Assembly: GCA_008501585.1 (NCBI GenBank)
Contig: QQUN01000019.1
Span: forward strand, 53,022 to 117,021
Length of the DNA stretch: 64,000 nt
Source: Pseudomonadota bacterium
GTDB lineage: Bacteria > Pseudomonadota > Gammaproteobacteria > Burkholderiales > Rhodocyclaceae
Direction of reading: 5' to 3'
Shown: piece by piece, positions 32,997-40,915 of the stretch
Layout: each line of letters starts with the position of its first letter
Position numbering within the stretch: the stretch's first letter is position 1
Made by a program: the position numbers and the translations under genes
The notes under the pieces: generated by a model
What the model was told of the DNA's origin: nothing
The model's database searches: none
The model's input: the letters and a program-made list of their open reading frames with translations, nothing else

Positions 32997-33965
32997 TCAG
33001 GCGAACAGCGCGGTGGCCAGTTCGGGCTGGCCGCAGGCCAGTGCCAGCATCAGCGCGATGCGCGCCTTGGCCGGGTTGAGTTCGCCGCTGGCCGGAGGCA
33101 GCGAACGGTCGGCCGCGTGGGCGACGCGGCCATGGCCGGTGCGGGTCGAGCGCACCACGGCCACGCCGGCGGTGCGGGCCTGCGCGACGGCGTCTTGCCA
33201 GGCTTGCGGCAGGCTGCCGTTGCCGGGCAGGGCGAGGACGAGGCCGCGGGCGCCGGCGCGCACGGCGGCGGCCAGCAGGTCGGGGGCGCTGCCGGCGGCG
33301 ACATACAGGATGTCCACGCGGGGCAACTCGCCCAGGCCGGCAAGGGCGCTGGCGGCGACGCTGCCGGCGTGGTCGATGGCCGGGGGGTGAAAGAAGCGGA
33401 TCGGCCCGGTCGCGCCGAGCGGGCCGCGGCCGGGTGCCGCGATGGCGTCGAGCGCCTCGGTGTCGGTCTTGACGATGTCGGCGCCGGCAAAGATCTGTCC
33501 GTTGACGACCACCAGCACGCCTTGATCGGCGCTGCCGGGGTGGGCGGCGACGGCGACGGCCTGGTAGAGGTTCATCGGCCCGTCGGCCGACAGCGCGGTG
33601 GCCGGGCGCATGGCGGCGGTCATCACGACCGGTTTGCCGGGCGGGCAGGTCAGGTGCAGGAAGAAGGCGGTTTCTTCCAGCGTGTCGGTGCCATGGGTGA
33701 TGACCACGCCGTTGCAGTCGGCCTGGGCCAGGTGGTGTTCCACGCGCTCGCGCAGGTGCAGCCAGTGAGCGGGCGTCATGTCCTTGCTGTCGATCGAGAA
33801 CACCGCTTCGCACCGCAACTCGGCCAGGGCGTCGAGCCCCGGCACGGCGGCGACGAGCGCTGCGGGATCGAGCGTGCCGGCGGTGTAGCCGACGGTGTCG
33901 GCGGCGCTGGCGGCCTGGCCGGCGATGGTGCCGCCGGTGGTGAGCAGGGTCAGTCGGGGTGCCAT
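32997..33965 (-). CDS. L-asparaginase
   Basis: A 322-residue enzyme of the bacterial asparaginase family that hydrolyses asparagine to aspartate and ammonia. The two catalytic threonine motifs are visible: LLTTGGTIAG near residues 7-16 and THGTDTLEETA near 90-100, and the SIDSKDMTP loop fits the family. No signal peptide is apparent, so a cytoplasmic site is likely. ATG 33965 sits six bases past the stop of the solute-binding protein gene (coupling); a GTG at 33974 is an alternative start. With the periplasmic binding protein it may form an amino-acid utilisation unit. Confidence 0.88.
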   Translation of the reverse strand: MAPRLTLLTTGGTIAGQAASAADTVGYTAGTLDPAALVAAVPGLDALAELRCEAVFSIDSKDMTPAHWLHLRERVEHHLAQADCNGVVITHGTDTLEETAFFLHLTCPPGKPVVMTAAMRPATALSADGPMNLYQAVAVAAHPGSADQGVLVVVNGQIFAGADIVKTDTEALDAIAAPGRGPLGATGPIRFFHPPAIDHAGSVAASALAGLGELPRVDILYVAAGSAPDLLAAAVRAGARGLVLALPGNGSLPQAWQDAVAQARTAGVAVVRSTRTGHGRVAHAADRSLPPASGELNPAKARIALMLALACGQPELATALFA

Positions 33966-33970
33966 GGCGG

Positions 33971-34867
33971 TCACTGGAAGGGCTTGTCGTTCGGCTCGCG
34001 GAACAGCGCGCGCATGCTGTCCGAGAGCGGGAAGTTGAGGTTCAGCTGCTTGGGCGGGATGGGCTGCAGGAACCAGCGGGTGTAGATGCGCTCGGCTTCG
34101 CCCGAGGTCATGAGGCGCGAGAGTGTTTCATCGACCAGCTGCTTCATGGCCGGGTCGCCTTTGCGCATCATGCAGCCGTAGGCTTCGAAGGAGCGCGGGC
34201 TGCCGGTGACGATCCAGTCGGCCGGGTGCAGCGACTTGGCCATTTCGCCATACAGCAGGGCGTCGTCGAGCATGAACGCATCGGCCCGCGCCGTTTCGAG
34301 GGTGAGGAAGCTCTCGCCGTGGTCGCGGGCGGTGATCAGGGTGAGGTCGATCTGGCGTTCTTCCTTCATCTGCCGCAACAGGCGCTCCGAGGTGGTGCCG
34401 GCCGTGGTGACGACCCGCTTGCCGTCGAGGTCGCTGAAGTCGGCGATGCCCGAATCGCGCCGGGTGAGCAGGCGGGTGCCAATGACGAAGATGGTGTTGG
34501 AGAAGCTCACCATCCGGGCGCGTGCGGTGTTGTGGGTGGTGGAGCCGCACTCGAAGTCGATCTCGCCCTTGGTGATCAGGCGGAAACGGTTGCCCGAGGT
34601 GATCGGCACCAGCTCGACCGGCAGGTCGGGCTTGCCGAGGCGCTGGCGGATGGCGTCGACGATCTTCAGCGCGAGGTCGTGCGAATAGCCGACGACCTTG
34701 CCGTTTTCGTCCAGGTAGGAGAACGGGACCGACGACAGACGGTGGCCGAGGCGGATGGCGCCGTGCTCGCGGATGGCCGACAGTGTGTCTTCGGCCACCG
34801 CGGGTGACTGGGTGGCGGCAGCGAATGAAAAAAATGCGGACAGGATCAACAGGCCCGTACGAATCAC
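33971..34867 (-). CDS. amino-acid ABC transporter substrate-binding protein
   Basis: A 298-residue periplasmic protein with a signal peptide (ending AVAEDT) and the SBP_bac_3 pattern: IRLGHRLSSVPFSYLDENGK, DLALKIVDAIRQRLG and CGSTTHNTARARMVSFS. This resembles glutamate/aspartate-binding GltI. No permease or ATPase gene is adjacent, so it is an orphan component that must pair with a system elsewhere. It precedes and nearly overlaps the asparaginase gene, hinting at uptake of asparagine or aspartate. Start GTG 34867 has GAGGG upstream. Confidence 0.85.
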   Translation of the reverse strand: MIRTGLLILSAFFSFAAATQSPAVAEDTLSAIREHGAIRLGHRLSSVPFSYLDENGKVVGYSHDLALKIVDAIRQRLGKPDLPVELVPITSGNRFRLITKGEIDFECGSTTHNTARARMVSFSNTIFVIGTRLLTRRDSGIADFSDLDGKRVVTTAGTTSERLLRQMKEERQIDLTLITARDHGESFLTLETARADAFMLDDALLYGEMAKSLHPADWIVTGSPRSFEAYGCMMRKGDPAMKQLVDETLSRLMTSGEAERIYTRWFLQPIPPKQLNLNFPLSDSMRALFREPNDKPFQ

Positions 34868-34958
34868 GGGGAGCCCTCGCGAACTGGCGAAGCCGGTATT
34901 GTGCCCTGACTTGCCGCGGGTGACGACCGCGGTGCGCCGCTGCCGGGGTGCGCAAAGG

Positions 34959-36704
34959 TCATGAAGTGTTGCGCAGCGGGTGGGTGCGGTCGTCGCGGGC
35001 GCGGTCGAGCAGCAGGCGCGCCGCCTCGTCCGGCACGCCCAGGCGCGCCAGGGCGCCGGCGGCCAGCTGCAGGCTCGATTCGAGGGTTTCGGGGATGACG
35101 ATGTCGGCGCCCGCCTTGCGCAGGGCCAGGGCGTGCTTTTCGTCGCGCGCACGCGCCAGCACATGGATGTCCGGCGCCATGGCGCGCAAGCCATGCACGG
35201 CATGGATGGCCGGGGCGGTCTGGTCCATGGTCAGGATCACCGCGCCGGCCTGGTCCAGATGCAGCCGGCGCAGCATCTCCGGGTTGCTCGCGTCGCCGAA
35301 CACCACCGGCAGGCCCCGCGCCCGGTATCGGGCAACGATGGTCGGGTTGCTCTCGATCGCACAGTAGGCCACGCCGAGGTCTGACAGCAGTTCGCCGACC
35401 AGGCGGCCGACGCGGCCGTAGCCGGCGAGGATGACATGATTGCGCATCGCGGCGACATCGCCGACCTGCGTGGCGTCGGCCTGCTGGCCGGTGCGCCGGT
35501 CGATGGCGTTGCCGATGCTCTGGCCGACGCGGGCGATCAGCGGCGTGGCCAGCATGCTCAGGCCGACCACCAGCAGCATGAACTGGGCGACATCGCGCGG
35601 CAGCAGCTGGTAGGTCAGCGCCATGCCGATCACGATGAAGGCGAACTCGCCGCCCGCGCCCAGCAGCAGTCCGCCCTCGATGGCCCGGCCTGTCGACAGG
35701 CCAAAGCCCCGGAACAGCCCGGCGATGACCGCCCCCTTGATCAACACCAGGCCGATTACCGACAAGGGCAGCAACAGGGGCCGGTTGATCAGTTCGGTCA
35801 GGTCGATCCCCATGCCCACGGACATGAAGAACAGGCCCATCAGCAAGCCCTTGAAGGGCTCGATGGTGACCTCCACCGCGTGGCGGAACTCCGTCTCGGC
35901 GATGATCAGCCCGGCCAGCAGTGCGCCCATCGCCATCGACAGTCCGGCCGCCCAGGTCAGCGCCGCCACGCCGAGCGACACCAGCAGCGTCAATGCCATG
36001 AAGGTGTCCGACTGCTGGTTGGCCGCCAGATGGTGAAACACCGGCTGCACCAGACGCCGGCCGATCAGGTAGATGGCACCGATGGTGACCACGCCCTTCA
36101 TGGCGGCCTGGCCCATTTGCAGCGCAAAGCTGCCGTCGCCATGCTGTCCGAGGAGTCCGACCAGCACCAGCAGCGGCACCACGGCCAGATCCTGGAACAG
36201 CAGCAGCGAAAAGCTCGCCTGCCCTAGCGGCGTGCCCAGCTCGCGGCGCAGGGTCAGCAACTGCATGACCACCGCGGTGGACGAAAACGCCAGCACCAGC
36301 CCGAGGATCACCGAGGCCTCGACCGGGTTGCCGAACACATAGGCCAGCCCGCCAATGGCGACCGCCGACAAGCCCACCTGAAGCGTACCGACACCGAACA
36401 CCCAGCGCCGCAGCGCCCACAGGCGATCGACCGACATCTCGAGGCCGATCATGAACATCAGGAAGATCACGCCCAACTCGGCAAACACCGCCACGTCCTC
36501 GACGCGGGCAAAGGTCACCGTCGCCAGCCACGGCCAGTGCTCCACCAGCCGGCCCAGCCCGTAGGGCCCCACTAGGGTGCCGACCGCCAGGAAGCCCAGC
36601 ACCGGATTGATGCTGCGCCGCTGCAGCAGCGGAATGAGCACGCCGGACAGGCACAGGAAAAGAATCAGCTCGCGAAGATGCGGCAAGCCTTCATGGGCGG
36701 ACAT
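34959..36704 (-). CDS. CPA2-family K+/H+ antiporter with TrkA-N domain (KefB/C-like)
   Basis: A 581-residue inner-membrane protein. Residues about 10-380 hold around 12 hydrophobic segments of the monovalent cation:proton antiporter-2 family (INPVLGFLAVGTLVGPYGLG at the front). From about 420 a cytoplasmic TrkA-N/RCK NAD-binding domain follows (HVILAGYGRVGRLVGELLSD). It exchanges K+ (possibly Na+) for protons. No KefF/G accessory gene is present. ATG 36704 is used because longer upstream reading lacks a signal and overlaps the divergent prsT control region. Confidence 0.9.
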   Translation of the reverse strand: MSAHEGLPHLRELILFLCLSGVLIPLLQRRSINPVLGFLAVGTLVGPYGLGRLVEHWPWLATVTFARVEDVAVFAELGVIFLMFMIGLEMSVDRLWALRRWVFGVGTLQVGLSAVAIGGLAYVFGNPVEASVILGLVLAFSSTAVVMQLLTLRRELGTPLGQASFSLLLFQDLAVVPLLVLVGLLGQHGDGSFALQMGQAAMKGVVTIGAIYLIGRRLVQPVFHHLAANQQSDTFMALTLLVSLGVAALTWAAGLSMAMGALLAGLIIAETEFRHAVEVTIEPFKGLLMGLFFMSVGMGIDLTELINRPLLLPLSVIGLVLIKGAVIAGLFRGFGLSTGRAIEGGLLLGAGGEFAFIVIGMALTYQLLPRDVAQFMLLVVGLSMLATPLIARVGQSIGNAIDRRTGQQADATQVGDVAAMRNHVILAGYGRVGRLVGELLSDLGVAYCAIESNPTIVARYRARGLPVVFGDASNPEMLRRLHLDQAGAVILTMDQTAPAIHAVHGLRAMAPDIHVLARARDEKHALALRKAGADIVIPETLESSLQLAAGALARLGVPDEAARLLLDRARDDRTHPLRNTS

Positions 36705-36841
36705 GGGTGGGGAAGCTCCAGGGCAAAAGCCCCGCCAGTTTAACGGAATTCGGCCCCACCGCCGTGTGCCAGACCGGTTGCCAGCGGCCTCGATCAGCCT
36801 GTTTCCAACAGATGTCACGGTGCCATGCGGAGGGGGCGCTC

Positions 36842-36884
36842 TATACTCGCCGGATGACTCATCCTGCCGATTCCACCCCGGAGG
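36842..36884 (+). promoter_or_regulatory. -10-like element and ribosome-binding site of prsT
   Basis: TATACT at 36842-36847 is a good -10 candidate but no convincing -35 lies at the right distance. GGAGG at 36880-36884, five bases before ATG 36890, decides the start codon among several upstream in-frame ATGs. Confidence 0.45.
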
Positions 36885-36889
36885 GCTCC

Positions 36890-39697
36890 ATGCCAATCGC
36901 TTCTCGCGCGACGCGCTTGCGCCAAGGCCTGGCCGTCGTCGCCTTCGCCGTGTCCTTGCCGGTGCTGGCCGATGCCGGCAAGGCCGCGGCCTATTACGAA
37001 GACGGTCTGGCCCGCTTTGAAAAAGGCGATACCGCCGGCGCCGTCATTCAGCTCAAGAATGCCATCCAGCAGAACCAGAAAATGCTCTCGGCGCATGTGC
37101 TGCTCGGTCGGGCGCTGCTCGCGCAGACCGAACTGCCGGCGGCCGAGGCGGCCTTTGCCGAGGCGCTCAAGCTCGGCGTCAGCCCCACCGAGATCGCCGT
37201 GCCGCGGGGCCAGTTGCTGATGGCGCTCGGGCGCACCAAGGATCTGCTGCGCGAGATCCAGCCCGACGGGTTGCGCGGGGCCGCGCTCGTCGAGGTGCTG
37301 ACGCTGCGGGCGACGGCGCACGCCGACGAAGGCGACTTCAAGGCGGCAGCGCGGACCTACCAGGCTGCGATCGATGCCGACCCGACCTCCGTCCGCCCCT
37401 ATCTTTCCTGGGTGCCCTTCCTGCTGACCCAGGGCGAGTTCTCCGCGGCCCGGGAGGCGGTGAACCGCGCTGCCACCATGGCGCCGAACGATGCCCAGGT
37501 ATGGAACCTGAGCGCATCCCTGCGGCACACCCAGGGCAACCTGGACGCCGCGCTGGCGGACTATGACCGGGCGCTCAAGCTCGACCCGGCCCATGTGGAC
37601 GCCCGGGTGGCGCGTGCGTCGCTGCTCACGGACATCAAGCGGGATGCCGATGCCGCCAAGGATCTGGCCTATCTGGCCGAGCACGCCAAGTCGGAGCCGC
37701 GGTCGGCCTATCTGCGTGCGGTGCTCGCTGGTCGCAAGGGGGATGCCGCCGCAGTGCAAAGCGCGTTGTCCGAGGTGGCCCGGCTCGTTGACACCCTGCC
37801 GCCGGAGTATGTGAACGCGCGCGAGCAGTTGCTGATGCTCGGTGCGCTTGCGCACCACGGCCTCAACGCCAGGGAGAAGGCAAAAGGTTTCCTCGACGGG
37901 CTGATCTCCCGCTACCCCCGAAATCTCGGCGCACGCAGGCTGCTGGCCAGCATCTATATTGACGAGGGAGACAGCGCACGCACCCTGACCACCATCGAGC
38001 CGGTGCTGCGAGTCCGGCCGGACGATCCCCAGGCCTTGTTGCTCATGGGGCGCGCCCATCTGGCCAGCAAACGCTATCTGCGCGCCACGCATTATCTGGA
38101 GCGCGCGGCCGAGGCCATGCAGGGCGATGCGCAAGTGCAGGCCGCGCTCGGCTACAGCCTGCTCGGCGGCGGGCAGCCCGAGGCCGGCATTGCCAGCCTC
38201 GAAAAGGCCTTTGCCGCCAATCCGCGCGACGGCGCGGTGGGCATGGTGCTGACCTCGCTGTACATGCGCCGGGGCGATATCGATAAAGCGCTGGCGGTCG
38301 CGCAGGCGCTGGTCAAGGGGCGTGAGGACAACCTGTCGGCTCTGAATCTGCTCGGTGCCATTCGGGCCGCCTCCGGCGATGTGGCCGGCGCGCGCCAGGC
38401 CTACGAACAGGTGTTGCAGCGCGACCCCGACTTCGTGCCCTCACTCCTCAACCTGGCGCGCGTGGATGCGGAAGAGGGCAAGCCCGAGGCTGCCCGGCAA
38501 CGCCTGATGCGGTTGTTCGAGAAGCGCAAGGATGATGCGCGGGTGATGTACGAACTGGGCTTGCTGGCGCAGCGCCAAGGCAACATGGTTGAAGGGATCG
38601 ACTGGTTGCGCAAGGCGGCGGCCAAGCAGCCCGACGATCCGCGCGCGGCGTTGTCGCTGGTCGAGCTGCTGGCAGCCACCCGCCAGCCGTCGGCCGCGCT
38701 CAATGCCGCCAAAGAGGTCGGGCTGCGCCACCCGGGGAATCTGCAGGTCCAGTCGGTGCTCGGCCAGGCGTATCTGGCCGCCGGTGACGCCACGGCGGCC
38801 CGGCAGACCTTTCGCGACATGACCCGCCTGGCGGAATTCGACCCCGACGCGCAGGTTCGAATCGGCCAGCTCCAGTTGGGGGCGGGCTATCCAGATGACG
38901 CGGAGTACAACATCCAGAAGGCGCTGACGGCGGTCAAGGCCTACCCGCCCGCGCTGTCGCTCGCGGTGGATGTGGCGCTGGCCCGGGGCGATCTTGCCGC
39001 GGCGCGCACGGCGCTGGCCGAGCTGCAACGCGTACAGCCCGACGGCAGCGCGGCGGCCAGCCACGAGGCCGCCATCGCACTGGCCGCGGGGGATACGTCG
39101 CGGGCGGTCGACGCGTCGCGTCGCGTCTATCAGCGCTGGCCGGGTCCGCAGGCCGCGCTGGCGCTGGCGCGCGCCCAGTTTGCCGGCCGGAATGTGGACG
39201 GTGCGATCGAGGCGCTGCAAGTTGAACTCAAGCGGACGCCGTCGACGAATGTTCGCCGCGCATTGGCCGAATTGCTGATGCAGCGCGGGCGGTGGGCCGA
39301 TGCACGGCAGCACTATGAGGTGCTGCTGGCAAGCAATGCCGCGAACATCGACCTGCTCAACAACTACGCGCTGGTACTGCTGGAGCTTGGCGATGCGTCG
39401 GCCGCCGGCGTGGCAGAAAAGGCCCGCGCCCTGGCGCCGCAGGACCCGCTGGTGACCGACACGCTGGGATGGATCAAGCTGCGTCATGGCGATGTCGACA
39501 GTGCCCTCGGATTGCTGCGTGATGCCCGGCTACGGGCCCCCCGGAACCCCGAAATTCGATATCACCTGGCCGAAGCACTGGCGCGCAGCGGGCGGGACGC
39601 CGAGGCCATCAAGGAGCTGGACGCCGTGCTGGCGGACGGCGAAGTGTTCGCCGGTGTCGACGCGGCGCGTCGGCTGCGCCAACAACTCGGCAAGTAG
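36890..39697 (+). CDS. prsT: PEP-CTERM system TPR-repeat lipo/periplasmic protein PrsT
   Basis: A 935-residue protein with an N-terminal signal (RQGLAVVAFAVSLPVLADAG) and then tetratricopeptide repeats throughout, such as AAAYYEDGLARFEKGDTAGA, LDAALADYDRALKLDPAHVD and ARQAYEQVLQRDPDFVPSLL. This matches PrsT, a TPR protein of exosortase/PEP-CTERM and exopolysaccharide systems. It acts in the periplasm, probably in polysaccharide or protein export linked to floc formation. The exosortase and eps genes are not in this window. A PEP-CTERM substrate gene follows on the same strand behind its own sigma-54 promoter. Confidence 0.9.
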   Translation: MPIASRATRLRQGLAVVAFAVSLPVLADAGKAAAYYEDGLARFEKGDTAGAVIQLKNAIQQNQKMLSAHVLLGRALLAQTELPAAEAAFAEALKLGVSPTEIAVPRGQLLMALGRTKDLLREIQPDGLRGAALVEVLTLRATAHADEGDFKAAARTYQAAIDADPTSVRPYLSWVPFLLTQGEFSAAREAVNRAATMAPNDAQVWNLSASLRHTQGNLDAALADYDRALKLDPAHVDARVARASLLTDIKRDADAAKDLAYLAEHAKSEPRSAYLRAVLAGRKGDAAAVQSALSEVARLVDTLPPEYVNAREQLLMLGALAHHGLNAREKAKGFLDGLISRYPRNLGARRLLASIYIDEGDSARTLTTIEPVLRVRPDDPQALLLMGRAHLASKRYLRATHYLERAAEAMQGDAQVQAALGYSLLGGGQPEAGIASLEKAFAANPRDGAVGMVLTSLYMRRGDIDKALAVAQALVKGREDNLSALNLLGAIRAASGDVAGARQAYEQVLQRDPDFVPSLLNLARVDAEEGKPEAARQRLMRLFEKRKDDARVMYELGLLAQRQGNMVEGIDWLRKAAAKQPDDPRAALSLVELLAATRQPSAALNAAKEVGLRHPGNLQVQSVLGQAYLAAGDATAARQTFRDMTRLAEFDPDAQVRIGQLQLGAGYPDDAEYNIQKALTAVKAYPPALSLAVDVALARGDLAAARTALAELQRVQPDGSAAASHEAAIALAAGDTSRAVDASRRVYQRWPGPQAALALARAQFAGRNVDGAIEALQVELKRTPSTNVRRALAELLMQRGRWADARQHYEVLLASNAANIDLLNNYALVLLELGDASAAGVAEKARALAPQDPLVTDTLGWIKLRHGDVDSALGLLRDARLRAPRNPEIRYHLAEALARSGRDAEAIKELDAVLADGEVFAGVDAARRLRQQLGK

Positions 39698-39784
39698 TGC
39701 TGCGAGTGTCGAAAAATCTGACGCTTTTTTGTCGGTGGCCAAGAGCGAAGGTGTATCGCCATGTTTTGTAAGAATATTTTTTAC

Positions 39785-39800
39785 TGGCACATCGTTTGCT
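39785..39800 (+). promoter_or_regulatory. consensus sigma-54 promoter of the PEP-CTERM gene
   Basis: TGGCACATCGTTTGCT fits the consensus TGGCAC-N5-TTGCW at every position. The predicted start is near 39811, 28 bases before ATG 39839. RpoN together with the PrsK/PrsR two-component pair is known to drive PEP-CTERM genes in Zoogloea-type floc formers. Confidence 0.9.
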
Positions 39801-39838
39801 TTGTTGAAACCGACTCAGGAATATGCCGGGAGAAGCTC

Positions 39839-40627
39839 ATGAAAAAGTCAATCTGGATGCACGCGCTGATGGCGGCGGGCTTGCTGGCTTCGGTGCCGGC
39901 CATGGCCGCAACGGCCTGGACCTTTACCGGGGGCAGCAACAGCGGCAGCAGCTACGGTAACGTCCGTACCTACAGCAGCGGCGGTGTCCAAGTTCAGGCA
40001 ACGGCCTGGGCGAATACGGGCGGTTCATCCAACACCCTGATCGAGAACGCCTATCTGGGCTCTTACAGCGGTGGTCTGGGGGTGGGTAACCGTGACGCCG
40101 GCAACGGCGACCCCGGTGAAGGCACCAACCCCGAGCACGCCATCGACAACGACGATCGTTACGATTCCGTGTTGCTGTCCTTCAGCCAGGCGGTGAATCT
40201 GACCGCGGTTCAGAACGGCTGGTACAGCAATGATTCGGACCTGTCCGTACTGGCCTACCTCGGCGCCGGTACGCCGACCATCGCCGGTGGCACCTATGCC
40301 GACATGGTGTCGGGTGGCTGGGTCAATATCGCCAGTCTGTCGAATCCGGGCACCAGCCTGGCCTCGACGGGATCGTCAGTGTATTCGTCCTACTGGCTGA
40401 TTGGCGCCTTTAATCCGACCTTCGACAGCGGCAATGCCGGCTGGGCGAACGGCAAGGACTACGCCAAACTGTATGCCGTCAAGGGCAACATCTGCACCGC
40501 ACCGGGAGGCGCCAGTGGTGGCAAGTGCGGTGGCACGCCGGGCACCGGCATCCCCGAACCGGGTTCTTTGGCACTGGCCGGCCTTGGCCTGCTCGGTGTC
40601 ATCGGACTGCGTCGCCGTCGCAAGTAA
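39839..40627 (+). CDS. PEP-CTERM sorting-domain exported protein
   Basis: A 262-residue protein with signal peptide 1-23 (ending VPAMA), a Ser/Gly/Asn-rich mature domain without cysteines except CTAPGGASGGKC near the C-terminus, and a typical PEP-CTERM tail: IPEPGSLALAGLGLLGVIGL followed by RRRRK. The tail is the exosortase recognition signal. Several such proteins contribute to floc or biofilm matrix. The gene directly follows prsT and has its own sigma-54 promoter and terminator, so it is probably monocistronic. Confidence 0.93.
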   Translation: MKKSIWMHALMAAGLLASVPAMAATAWTFTGGSNSGSSYGNVRTYSSGGVQVQATAWANTGGSSNTLIENAYLGSYSGGLGVGNRDAGNGDPGEGTNPEHAIDNDDRYDSVLLSFSQAVNLTAVQNGWYSNDSDLSVLAYLGAGTPTIAGGTYADMVSGGWVNIASLSNPGTSLASTGSSVYSSYWLIGAFNPTFDSGNAGWANGKDYAKLYAVKGNICTAPGGASGGKCGGTPGTGIPEPGSLALAGLGLLGVIGLRRRRK

Positions 40628-40653
40628 GCCGGCGATTCAACTCCGTCCTTTGA

Positions 40654-40683
40654 ACGGCGCCTTCGGGCGCCGTCTTTGTTTTC
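40654..40683 (+). terminator. intrinsic terminator of the PEP-CTERM gene
   Basis: ACGGCGCC, loop TTCG, GGCGCCGT, then CTTTGTTTTC, 26 bases after the stop codon. Confidence 0.87.
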
Positions 40684-40790
40684 GGTGGGCGGATTGCGGC
40701 TGTGTTCGACGGCGGGTGCGACGGAGGGGCGCCAAGCGCGGCCGCGCACTTGCCAATTCGCCGCCCGGCACGCTGCCGGAGGGGCAGGCC

Positions 40791-40870
40791 GTAGGGTGGT
40801 CAGCTTCGCTGCCCACCAAACCCGTTTTGTCGAGTCACACGATGGTGGGCAGCGAAGCTGACCACCCTAC
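40791..40870. repeat. 28-bp perfect inverted repeat
   Basis: The left arm at 40791-40818 (GTAGGGTGGTCAGCTTCGCT then GCCCACCA) is exactly complementary to the right arm at 40843-40870, with a 24-base loop. The arm ends (GTAGGG / CCCTAC) recur in the element at 59909. This looks like a mobile REP/MITE-type element between convergent transcription units. Confidence 0.85.
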
Positions 40871-40915
40871 CAAGTCGCGCCTCAACCTGCTTGAGGCCAG
40901 CGGAGAAATGCTGGG

